64,000 bases of DNA from Patagioenas fasciata (Eukaryota > Chordata > Aves > Columbiformes > Columbidae), in the NCBI RefSeq assembly GCF_037038585.1, contig NC_092524.1:46523001-46587000 (forward strand). The letters run 5' to 3'. Position numbers and translations under genes: made by a program. The notes below the pieces were generated by a model. It had not been told where the DNA came from. It was given only the letters and a program-made list of their open reading frames with translations, and searched no databases. Numbering within the stretch: the first letter of the stretch is position 1; the number at the start of each line of letters is the position of its first letter. This document shows, piece by piece, positions 38,707 through 50,000 of the stretch.

Positions 38707-41139
38707 AAGCCAGATTTCTATTTATTTCTTCTCTGTTAATGAAGTTTTCTTTGACTTCTTTTTCCTGAAAGACACTGGGCAATGGTGGAACTAGTAGGAT
38801 TGTAGCCTCTTGCTCCACTAGAAGATGAAGCCTGCATGACAGAAACAGAACAGGAGTGTGACATTTTTGGTAACAGTCCATGTAAGCTGCTGAGGTGGCA
38901 GAGTGTGCTCAGGGTGAATTATTTTTTATTTTTTCGATTGAGGACAAAGCGTCTTCCTTATTTACTTCTCTGCATCTCCAAGAAATTTATTAGTAAATTC
39001 AGGGGATACTATCCTTGCTGTCCCAAATGTTTCTGGTTTGAAAAAGCAAAACCCTCTTGAAGAACATGTGCAACTTGCAACCCTTTTGTATTTGTCAAAG
39101 CCAAAGCTAAAAACTTGTCTGGCCTTTGCAGGTCACCTCTAAATTTGCTGCGAAATCAGGCTTAATGCAGTTGGCCTGTGGAAAGAGACCTAACATGACC
39201 TGATCTACTTGCTTGGCCCTATTTCCCCCTCCCCCAGCTCCCCTTCCCGTATAACCCCTCTACTATTCTTAAGTTCTTAATCCAAGTTCTTAATATATTT
39301 TCTTTGAGAAGCTGTTGCTCTCAGATGACAGCACAAGGTGCCATTTAGTAATAAACATCTGGTTCTTTCTAGTGTTTTTCATTTAAATGTTTTCAGTGAG
39401 GCCAAGCACAAGTAAATGTTTTTTGGCCTGGTACTTCGGAATCACAAGTTTGTTTTCTGTTGTGGGATTTGAAAAAAAAAACAACCTTAGATACTTCTTT
39501 GCATTCTAGTCCTGTCTGCTTTAGTAGTCAGTTCTTCTCTGTAACAATGAGGATCAGAAGTGTGCTTTTCTTTAAATGGAAACTGAAATGGTCCTCTAAC
39601 CCCAAGAGCCACTTGGTGTGAGATTTGGCCCTGGTGCTTACTGGAGACTGAAGACGTGATCACTTGGATCAGAGCCCCTGTTCTCAGGGACCGATGATGT
39701 GTGGTGGATACCTCGAGAAACTGCAGCTCTGTTTTCCCACACAGCAGGAATTTGTATTGAGTGTTGTTGTTTTTCCTGTTGCTCAGTGGGAGCTCTGCAC
39801 AGCTCTGCTGGTCAGCTCTACCAGTGAGCAAGTCAAGGAGCCCTGGGAACATCTGTTACGGGGACGATGCAGTGAGTAGGCTGAGGTTCAGTCATCCCCA
39901 TGAACTCTCTGTCACCTTATTCTTTCATGCCAGTTCCTAAGTCCTGCTTGCCAGAACTTTCCTCTTTTGTTTTCTCTGTTAAGCAAACTCACATATTAGG
40001 ACATGAGGGGAAGCAACAACACTTCTGCTAGAGATTGATTCGTCCCTCACAAACCGATTTCAGCGGGAGCTGGTTAGCCGCAGTGTCTGTCGGATCCTGT
40101 CCCACTGAGCTTGCCTGCTTATTGCTCCTTCCTCCTCCAGTGCCGTGCCCTAGGGCAGTGTGTTCAACATGCAGTCCAGGCAGCCTGTGAGGGACCAGAA
40201 GGTGGACGGTGGGACCATTACAGTTTAAAAAATGTGTGTCTGCTTAAAACCCTGTTGTGCAGATATAGACTGACATGTGCCCCCCGGGCTTGGAAGTGGA
40301 GGAGTATGAGGTGACATCCTATGACAGAAATAAAGGTTCATAGTAGTCCTTGCTCTGCTGAAATCAATGGCAAAACTTGCCATGATTTTAGGAAATGTGA
40401 AGATTGAACTCCTTGATTTAATCAAGGCAAACCTGCCTTTTCCAGGGAATGGGGCAACAACTTAACTGATGAGAGCCGCAAGGAAGGTGCAATGGAATAC
40501 CTGAGAAGACACCTCATGGTAGTGCTTTCCAGCAGGGGCTGCAGTTCTGAGTTACATACAGCTGTGATGAGTGTTTTCCTCTCCTTATGCCACAGCAAAC
40601 AAGCAGTGACCAAGACTGACACTTGGAGAGCTGGGAGAACTAATCAGTTAGCACTTGTGTGTCATTTTGTATGTCTAACTTAGTTTTGCCTTAGGCTATT
40701 GAACAAGCTGCAACTGGTAGCTCACGGCCTGCTCACTATGATGATGGGCACTAAAAAACACTTGAGCAAGGGAGTACAATGTCCTTTTTTATCTTCTTCT
40801 GCCCTCCCTCAGTCTTAGACCTGAACTACAGTCTGTGCCCTAGAGGCAAAAGGCTTCATGTCTCCCAGTGGGCTGAGCCAAGCCTTGGCGTTGGGGTGGG
40901 TTAGGTTTGGGAGGGAAGCACAGAGGCAGAACGCTGGCCAGTTCCAAGCTTCCTCCACGCACAACCTGCCTCTTTGCTCTCCCTTTTACTCCCCTGGTCT
41001 CTCAAAGCAGAATGTACTTCTGAACATCAGGCGTTCATTTTTTTTTTTTTCCCATTTCGTTCTTTTAGCAAGAGGGCAGCTTGAAGCGACTTTCTGGTTC
41101 CACATGATTCATAAAGAGAAGTGGTTGGGACATACCAGG

Positions 41140-41680
41140 AAATATGCTAACACGCCGGCAGATGAAATTTCTCCCCCGGCCCCGCTGCCAGGGCCGCGTA
41201 AAATAGATAAACCACCCTTGGATCTCGACCGCTCCTGCGGTGCGCGCCCACCCGGCCGGGGCCAGCCTGCAGCCGCCGCGGGTTGACCCTTTGCCGACAA
41301 TCACATCGAAGCCCCCGCGCTCGCCTCCCCCGACAGCCGAGCGGGCCGGGCCCCGCCGTCCCGCCGCCTGCGCGGGGAGCCCGGGCCGGGCGTCACGCCC
41401 TCGGGGCCCGGCAGAGGGCGGCCGCGGCCCGGCAACGCTGCGGCGGCGGCGGGGGCCCCGGGGAGCGCGGCCCGGAGCAGCGCCCGCCCGGCGGCACCGA
41501 GTCCCTGGGCGGCGGGGCGGAGCGGGGAGAGCGCTGCGCCGAGCGGGCTGGGGAGCCGGGGAGAGCAAAGCGGCCCCCAGCGGAGAGCGGCCCGCCCGGG
41601 CAGGGGGCAACCAGAGCGGGTCAGCGGGCTGTCAGCGCTCCCAGCCCTTTCTCTGTCCCCTCGCCACGCTAGACTGGATG
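41140..41680. other. Orphan CpG island inside IFT43 intron 3
   Basis: About 540 bp of GC- and CpG-rich DNA sits in otherwise AT-rich intron, 4.2 kb before exon 4 and 24 kb from the main IFT43 promoter. Open frames of 129-181 codons on both strands are Arg/Pro/Gly/Ala-rich and match no family that I recognise, so they are probably compositional. An AT-rich patch with GTAAAATAGATAAA lies at its left side near 41198. It may be the promoter of an alternative IFT43 transcript, a noncoding RNA or an unrecognised gene. The edges are estimated by eye. Confidence 0.75.
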
Positions 41681-44600
41681 CTCCTGTCCAGCCGCCTCAG
41701 TTTTCGTTTTAGCAAACTACCATAATTGCTTCCCTTTTACTTAGCTGTGTTGCCCGACCTCACCTCCCTGGGCACGTAGAAGCGCACCTTCGATCTTGCA
41801 CACTGGCTTCCTGGCACCTGCCTGTGGCTTGGTGCAGGATACAAGCATGTCTAGAGCTCCCATGAGCTGTGGACATTAAAAGGTTTCAAGGACATTTTCC
41901 CCCATTCATCCCAGTTATGTCCCCTGCTAAAATAGGTTAACGGTGTCTAATTAACCACTGCACATTGTCATGCTGCATAAAGATAGCATCCTGGTTGTTC
42001 TCTGAGCCCTGCTACTTTATCTCCATTTAGGTCTCTATGGTAGTCCATTAAATGAGAAAGAAACAGTTTTAACAGAGATGATGTCTACATTAGAACTGCC
42101 TTTCACCCTTCAGCACAGAAGTTGCAGGCAGCTCCCAAGGCAGCTCAGCTGTACGTTAGGGGTGAGTGGAGGGAGAAGCCTCTGTTCTGAGGTTCAACCC
42201 CCTCTCATGAATGTGGAGGGAGGATTCCTGCTGGCCAGAACTGAGCGAAGACAACACTCGAGAGCAAGATGAAATCTGTATAATCTGTGCTGGGACACAG
42301 CTAGGAGAGAAACAGGTATTCTTCACTGGAGTTACATAACATGGGGTTATAGGGGGTCTGTCAGGGTCTTCTGCCCAGTTTCTCAGCTATTCAACACCCT
42401 GGAATAGAGATGGGGTCAGCAGCTGGCCAAAGCCAGGGGGAATATCCTGGGATTTTTGACATGTTTGGGAGCACAGACAGCCTTGCAGTGAGAGGGAATT
42501 TTAAACAGAGCTGTCCAGGTGATAGAGTCAGTCCATGTTCTTTGGCCCTCCAGATGCAATGGGCTTATCAGGAGAAATGAAAGCAAAAGAGATATCACTG
42601 TCTCACAAAATTAGGGGGTGACTGGTGTATAGGACAGGAGACAATGCACTTCTGAGCACTGCTCCTAGGATTATATTGTTTTGTTTGCCCAAGTAATTGA
42701 GTGGGTGTATCTGTAGTTCATAGACAATTGCTCATTTTGTAGGTGGTTGTTGCTACCTTCCCTGGGCTGTGCCTCCTGCTGGAGCAAACAAACCACGGCA
42801 GTGCACTTCTTGTTGCTGAGAATGCAAGAAAAGAGTAAGAAATCCATCTGTGCTGGCTTTAGTTTACAGTCTGGTTTCCTGCATGTCTGCTTTCACTCAC
42901 CACTAGAAGGCTGTGCCCATGAGGTGAATGGAGAGGATGCTGTGTACCCAGGCCTGATATTCCTGAAGGAGCTGGCATTGATAAGCTGAGCCAGTTCTCG
43001 GGAAGGGGTAGTACTCCATGGTGCCTAAAGCACCATGATAATCTCATGAAGAATACCTGCAGGGCTTCCCATAGCACCTGAAGAGCAAAGAGACAAGCAA
43101 GTGACCAGATCTCCATGTATAGTTTATGGAATGGACAGGGTTGGTGGTAGGGCACCTTTTGAGGATCTGTTAATGACTTCATTTATTGTCTTGAAGGTTT
43201 TTAATCTTAAGACACAAGGCAAAGCTTGTCTTTTCTCTCAGGGTCACTTTGTTAGGGAGATATACATCATGCAATTGGGCCAAAAAATGAAAAAGATCAG
43301 TCAGGAACAAACCAAATTTGTTTTGTGGAAAAGTAATTTGGCATCAAGCAAAATGAAAGGAAGCTTTATTAAAAAAAAAAACAAAGCAAACTGTAGGCCG
43401 GGATCTTCTTTACTGAATAGCTTAATCGTTATGGCCACAGAGAGTGTAAAACATGCAATTCCTTCCTGAGCTCCAGAAGTTGTATACTATATTTTGAGGA
43501 TAGTTCTTTACTTGTGAGTATATAGACTGGTTTGAAATGCCAGTTTCATCAAATAATGCTATTCCAAATCATATATTAACAAACATATCTAGTACAGGGG
43601 ACCTGGAAGCAGATGTCTTACCTAAACAGAACAACAGTCATTTCTGGCTCCTGCTCTAGTGCCATTGATATTTAAATGCTCTGTATAAACCACAGTACTG
43701 TCAGCACGAGACACTGGCATCACCTGCTGCCACCTTCGGACACTGTGTCATAGGGACAATGGAGGGGAGGCAGCAGTGGGGCTTTGGCTCACCCTAGAGA
43801 GAAGGGAACTGTCTTGTTTGACAGGAGAGTGTTCTAACTCCTGGGCTCTGAGATTAAAGGGGTCAATACTATTTGCCCCTCCCAGTTTATGAATTTGTTC
43901 CCCAAATTACTATTTTTTTCAATATAATTCAGCTGTTTCTTCATGAAGTATTTGTTTATTGCCCTGAATTAGTCCTTCCCTAACATAACAAGGAAAAGTT
44001 GGGAAAGCTTTAAGTCTCAAAACATAGTCTCTGCCTCTAGGACTAGCATATAACTACCTTCCCTGTGGGCCACCTGGATATCTGTCATGACAGGGAGCTC
44101 AGGAAGAAGAAACAGAAATTGCTTACAGGGGTAGCAGGAGTGACCCTCTCCTGGGAAGTATAAACATGTGCAGTGTTTCACTCCTGCCTGGGGACAGAAG
44201 ATGAGCAAAGATGTAAGGAGTGTGAGTACTGAGGAATTGAGTGTTATTTGGGGCTGGACAATTATCAAGAGTAACGGGATCATGCTAAGAAGAGGTTAGA
44301 TTGAACCTCCAGGAAATCATCTCACTGTGCAAGGCTGTGCAAAGGCATCGTTTGGGATGTTTCAGCTCAGTGAGGACAAGGCTCTGAAGACAGGGTATGG
44401 GAAGCAGTTCTGTGAAGGCAGAAGGGAGGGATAAAACATAATAAATCTTGCATCATCTTTCTATCTTTGTTTTCTCAGATTCTAAACTCCAGTGAGAGCT
44501 GGTGGTGGGCTCTCTGAAACCATCCCTTTCTTCATAGTATCAGGGGGTTCACAAAAAGTGCTTTGCACGGCCACTGGGGAGAAGGATGGAGCTGAACAAT

Positions 44601-45899
44601 TATTCCTCACTGGAAAAGCTCTTTTGTAAATTCCCCAGCTCCATTGCACTTCTTCCTCTTCTAATGAACAGCAGAGTGTAGATATAGCTTAAAGCCCAGA
44701 TTCAGCTGTCACCTACATACCTGCAGTTCTGATTATAGCGGTGGATATTACTGGGCTTGGGTCACCAATTCAGTATATTCTTTAGCTTCTCAGACTGCAG
44801 GCTGCAGGGAAAACAGTGGAGACAGGGGCTTTCTTCTCCTCATAGGCAGACGCTCTCTGTGCCTTGGTTCTTGCTCTTAGAAGAGTGAATTATACACAAG
44901 AGAGCTAGATGAGGACCATAACCTGCTAGAATAGAGAGCAGATGAGGAGAGGCCTGTCCCATCTCCTGGAAGTGCTTTGGAAGGGACAGTGCAAGGCATT
45001 GAAGCAACCTCTCTTACATCTTGGCGTGTCTGGGGACAGTGCATGTGGTAGGGGAGAGCCCCATGTATTCTTTGTCATGGCACCCTGACTTCAAGGGAGG
45101 GGAGAATATTTATTCTTAACGCATAGAGATGAAACTTCACTCTGCCAAATGGCCAAAGCAATCAGCGAGTGATGGAGTATCTGCTAAAAAGAAACCTGGC
45201 ATTTAATTAACTTTTCAAAGTGCTGGTTCAGCAACCTCCATGTTTTACATTTTGAATATTGAACAAGCGTCCCTAATCGGGACTGAATTACTTCTGGGCT
45301 TGCTGGGGTGGAGAGCAAGGCAGCTGCCATTTGCCAGTGCCTCCCCCCCATGTTATTATTATGAACTCCTGTTAACTCAGCCAGATCAACCCTGATTTAC
45401 GGCAGTGACAGCACATCTGACCCGAACTTCGCCAGCTCAGGTGGAGCTTCTAACCTACAAAGGCAACCAGATAATCTTTCTGTGCAGCCAGGGGAGGAAA
45501 GGACCTGTCGATCTCCCAGGGGCAGGCAGACAAAGTCTAGCATCTTCTTCACTCCCTAATGTGGTGACCTCCCTACTCAGGTAAGGCAAGTTTTACCTGC
45601 TGCTGATGGCAGTGGGGGTGAAAAAGTATCTGAGAAGCTAAAAAATCAGGGTGTTTGGCTCTTGCTGTATCTGGACATGGCTGTCTTTTTGGACTTAAAT
45701 GGTTGTGCTTCAGTCTAATGCACTCAGGGACTTTTTGATGCACTGGTTTAATGATCACTCAGAATTCTTTAGAGGTGCAATGTGTTGTATCAGACCTGGT
45801 GTAGGAACTGTTTTGCACACTAACAGTGATACAGGGAAAGGTGCAGTTTTAAAATTTTCTCTAGTCTTTTCTAATCATAAGCTTTTCCTTGTCTTGCAG

Positions 45900-45932
45900 G
45901 TCAGGAAGAAAGCATGCAGAAGAAGTAGAAGA
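45900..45932 (+). CDS. IFT43: IFT43 exon 4 (33-nt microexon)
   Basis: This very short exon has acceptor GTCTTGCAG|GTCAGG and donor GAAGA|GTAAGTTC. With the two bases from exon 3 it encodes K70 SGRKHAEEVE and two bases of D81. It aligns with the mammalian segment FRRKASEEIED, confirming the frame. It is entered and left in phase 2, so skipping it (33 nt, 11 codons) would keep the reading frame. The next exon is only 482 bp away. Confidence 0.88.
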
Positions 45933-46414
45933 GTAAGTTCCCATTGTTGCTAAGGTGTCTTCAACATCTTTTACATCTGATCTCATGAAGAACGGACATG
46001 CAACTCTAAGCATCAGTACACCAAGATCTAGAACTTGGGAAGGGTGCAGAACCTGGCATGAATTCATGTCATGTGTCCTGGGATGGGGCAGGCTGGTCAC
46101 TCTATAGTTCCCTGGATATGGAGTAGGTGGTGGCTCTGTCACTCCCATACGACAGAAAGAAGGAAAAGTAGAAAGCATCCACTTTCCTCCCACATCCATC
46201 CCAGGCCCTACCGTCTCAGGTACAAGGCAGCACTCTCAGCTGAGATTTCTGCTGAGTCCAGTGCTGAGGGGTATGGAAGAAGGTCAGGCTGCAGGCCAGG
46301 TGTACCTGGGAACTCCCCCTTTGACAGGCTGTGAGGCTTGTGGGAAGGAAGGGGACACAAGATGCTTTTCTGGGCTTGCGATTTAAATTTTTTCTTCTTC
46401 ATGTTTTGCTGCAG
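45933..46414 (+). other. IFT43: IFT43 intron 4
   Basis: This short 482-bp intron (GTAAGT to TTTGCTGCAG) has no recognised element. Confidence 0.85.
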
Positions 46415-46461
46415 CCATCGTCTCAGACAGCAGAGCCTGGAGGCATCAGATAGTGGAGGAG
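46415..46461 (+). CDS. IFT43: IFT43 exon 5 (47-nt)
   Basis: This short exon encodes D81 (split) HRLRQQSLEASDSGG and the first base of D97. It matches the mammalian FRLRPQSLNGSDYGGD segment that comes just before the conserved C-terminal block. The acceptor is TTTGCTGCAG and the donor is GGAGGAG|GTGAGG. It is entered in phase 2 and left in phase 1, so skipping it would break the frame. Confidence 0.9.
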
Positions 46462-47032
46462 GTGAGGTATCACTTACGTGGCTGAAAGAAATGCCTTCAT
46501 GCATGTCTGAGGGTTCTCCAGTAAAACCAGCAGAGGCATCGTGTAAGAAATTGCAAGGAAATGGACCATGCTGGGTGTAAACAAATGCGGGAGCTATTTA
46601 GTCTCCCTAACTGCTGAATAAGGGAGAGAGAGCAAAGGAATTGGCGAAGAGGATGAGGAAGTGAACCTGTAGTCTAACTCTGGCCCTTCATTAACACAGA
46701 ATGATAAAGCACCTTTGAGAAGAAGTGTTGAGAACATGCTTTTATCTGTGATTACCTCCACATGGAGAATAGACTGGGGCAAAAAGAGGGCTAAAAGAGC
46801 AATAAAAGGTTAAAAGCAGGAAATCACTGCTGTCCCTTAGTTTAGGTGATAGTGTGCTCTACTTAAAACCTCTCTTTTGTTTTATGGTAACGTCCTTGTC
46901 TTGTTCCCATCAGGACAAGTACCTGCACCACTCTTCTGGGGTCTCTGCTGTGAGGGAATTATTAATTTAAAAAATCCTCTTGCCCTAACTCATGATCATA
47001 ACTCATAAGATAAACATAGGCACTGGTGGCTA

Positions 47033-47057
47033 ATCCCATCCCATCCCATCCCATCCC
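47033..47057. repeat. (ATCCC)5 microsatellite
   Basis: Five perfect tandem copies of the pentamer ATCCC in IFT43 intron 5. Confidence 0.95.
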
Positions 47058-50000
47058 TGTACAAGCTGCTGTGAAATCCACCGGAGTCCTGATTTAGTAC
47101 TAGTTTTCTTTGTAGTATATATCACCTGCTCTTCCAGAACTGAATGAACAAAGACAAATCTCACAAAAAATCAACAGTATGAATTTTGAGACGAGCACTA
47201 GAGCACTGTGGGGAGCATAGAAATTCATTGAAGTCTCTAGGAGCTACCTCAGTTCTCAAGGGCTAAGAATTTTATACAGTGTATGAAAAGTTGCATCTGC
47301 AAAATATCAACAAGCATCAGAAGAATGACCAGGAGTCACAAAGGATCAGACATCAGTATGGTTAATGAGATTAAATTAAGACTTATTTGGGTCTTCCAGA
47401 CAGATTAAGCATTGCAACATACAACTGCCAGAAGTGGCACCTTTATTACATTGGCATCTTCAGAACAGACTTAATTTTCCCCCTGGGAAGTTTCTTGGGC
47501 TTCTTAAATTTCAGCGTATGTCACGGAGGCTGATAGTCTGTTCTGAACAGCTCTTTGACTGTTTGCGTACCTGCTGTCTTTCTTATTGCACCTTGGTCTT
47601 CTATTCAGAGTATAATAACTGTCCTTGCTAACCAGGCATAAAAATGCTTGCCACGTGTTTGCAGCATGTGACTTTTAATGCTCCAAGACCTTGGGTAATA
47701 AATACAGAATAGAATTGAGACAGAATGTGGTACAAAGACATGGCAAGTCCTAATACACTTATTTACGTGTGCCTAACCTATGGTTAACAGTTGGATTTGG
47801 ATTGTTTGCAAACCAGAGTTCAGTTTTGGATTAAATCTACGTTTTAGAAGAAAGATCCCACTAATCTGACTATGTTTCCTTCCCAGGCAGTTTCTGGTAC
47901 AACCAAATACACTGGGTTGTAGATCTAATTTGCATATGGAAAATCTCTAAATGGATCAGTGCATTGCATGCTTGTGATCCTATTTCTACAGGGAGATGAA
48001 ACAAGCTATTTTGGGAGAGGAGTTTTCCTTGTGGGCTCAGCGATTGCAGTGAAGAAAAATGGCATATAAACAAACTCCAGAACCAGAATAAAATTACTTT
48101 TTTGAATAAGGACAGAGATACAAATAACTGCCCAGTGTAGAAGGCAGGGAGTAGCATGCTGTGGCTGTGCAATAAGTAGAGCTGTATCAGCCTCCCCTTT
48201 GCATAGAACTGCACTTGAGCTTGTGTCCTTAACTGTAACAGTAAAGCTCAGATTCTAAACACATAAAAATCAGGACATTGGTGTATGGATCCCCAAGGAT
48301 GGGTCATGGTTACTTTGTACTGCATAATGTGTTAGCTTGTACACCTTAATATGAACAGGCGCGGTTGCGTAATGATTGTTGCTGTCAACCAATACATTTG
48401 GATCGCCTTCCTTTAACCTATTAGAAAGCTGAGCTGTACCATTCCATTAACATTGTTTGTCCCCCATGCAACCTTTTCATTAGAAGAATGAAGGGCAAAA
48501 CTGTATGCCCTTAAAAAAGGTATTCTTGTGTATTTGAAATGTGCTCAGTTGTGATGGTTTATACAGCACTAACACCCGAAGGCTCAGAATTTGGAGTCCG
48601 TTGGAGAAAGTGTTAAAAAAGCATAGGGCCTGGTGAGAGCTGAGTTTGGCATGTGGAGAATGGAAGGAAGGTTGTACAGTGAAATGAGACTTTGGGGCTT
48701 GATACACCTTGTTATTTCAGAAGTAAAAGTAGAATTCTCTTACTGGTCTTGGCCTGTGCATGAAGTAGCATCTGATTCCTCATCTCCATGGGAGTTTGGG
48801 AGAGAAGGACAGCTGTTTCTCAGGTTGTGTGGAAAGACTGAAGTAACATGGTAGATTTTAAGTGGGTGGGCCAGACAGAGACATGGACATGCATGGAACT
48901 ATCTGCAATTTCAGCCATGCCTTACAGTTGCACACGGCAACCCAGATGGTGCAAGTCATCCATGCTGCGCAATATAAACCACTGAAGTACTATCAGTGAA
49001 GTATCTTGGCTCAGGTTGTGCTCAAAATTCATTTTCCTTAATCTATATTTCTTTTTCATAGAGGCTAGTCCAAGACAAGAGAACCACTTTAAAGAGGAAC
49101 CAGTGTTGAGTTATAGGAAAGCACAGACATGTTTGACTAAAACCACAATTTGCTCTTACAAAACTCCAGGCTGGTAAGGCTGTTTTGAAAAAGTGCAGTG
49201 TCTCTCCAGAAATATCTCTGGAGTTTCTAGTTGGCGGATATTGGGCTTTCCTGCAGCACCCACTGTGAGCTTAGTGCCAGTCCTCCTGCACGCGCACTGG
49301 TACATGCCAGTACATAGGCAGAGCAAATGGACAACGCACCTGTGCTTAGGTGGATGTGTGCCCAGCTGAACCTTGTCATGGGGGGGCAGCTTCTCAGCAT
49401 GGTAGGAAATCTGCTTTAGCAGGGTTTAATCCATCACAACTTGAGGAATAATAAACCTTCACAAGCAACACAAAAGTGTTTAATTCCTAAAGGACAGGCC
49501 TAGTTGAGTCACTTTTGGCCAGGGGTAATTGGGGGCTTAATGCTGTGTATGTAGCAATCTGAGCAATCTGAGAGAGATGAGTTTAAGGGTAATTGCTCAA
49601 TTTTCTGTCCGTGTCAACAGGGAAAATGGGCAGCAGCAACTGAGCTCTGTGTGGCAGGGAAATGGCATGAGATGGGAGATGTGAGACTATCAGTGGAATT
49701 TCAAAAGCGCCATCCGCAGAGCACTCCTTCCTTTTCTGTAGCAGACAAGAGCTTCTCCTAAGTGCAGACTATTCTTAGTCATGAGGTGGGAGGGAAGACA
49801 GAACAACCAAGTTCACATTCAAGGCCTTTCCCCTCTCTTTGCCCCTTTCTCCAGGAGGGCAATAGAGTCTCTGCTTCAACTTTGCTTAGGTATTTCATTT
49901 GGCTTTCCTCTGCTTGTGTGTCTCTTTCTGGTGTGCAGCTACAAAGGGCTCTTTTCTGTTGGGGTGAGAAATGTAGTCATTCCTCCCCCTCCATCAGCCA

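Larger units (their letters stand above)
33262..45899 (+). other. IFT43: IFT43 intron 3
   Basis: This 12.6-kb intron (GTGAGT to GTCTTGCAG) contains an orphan CpG island (about 41140-41680), a (TTTA)n repeat near 35446, poly-T-rich stretches near 38340 and 38680, and a possible conserved regulatory block around 45,060-45,430. No coding exon of another gene is supported. Confidence 0.75.

Noticed and set aside
41065-41725. 181- and 161-codon open frames in the intron 3 CpG island
   Set aside because: Both strands are equally open with low-complexity Arg/Pro/Ala/Gly composition, and no conserved domain is visible. The island itself is reported instead.
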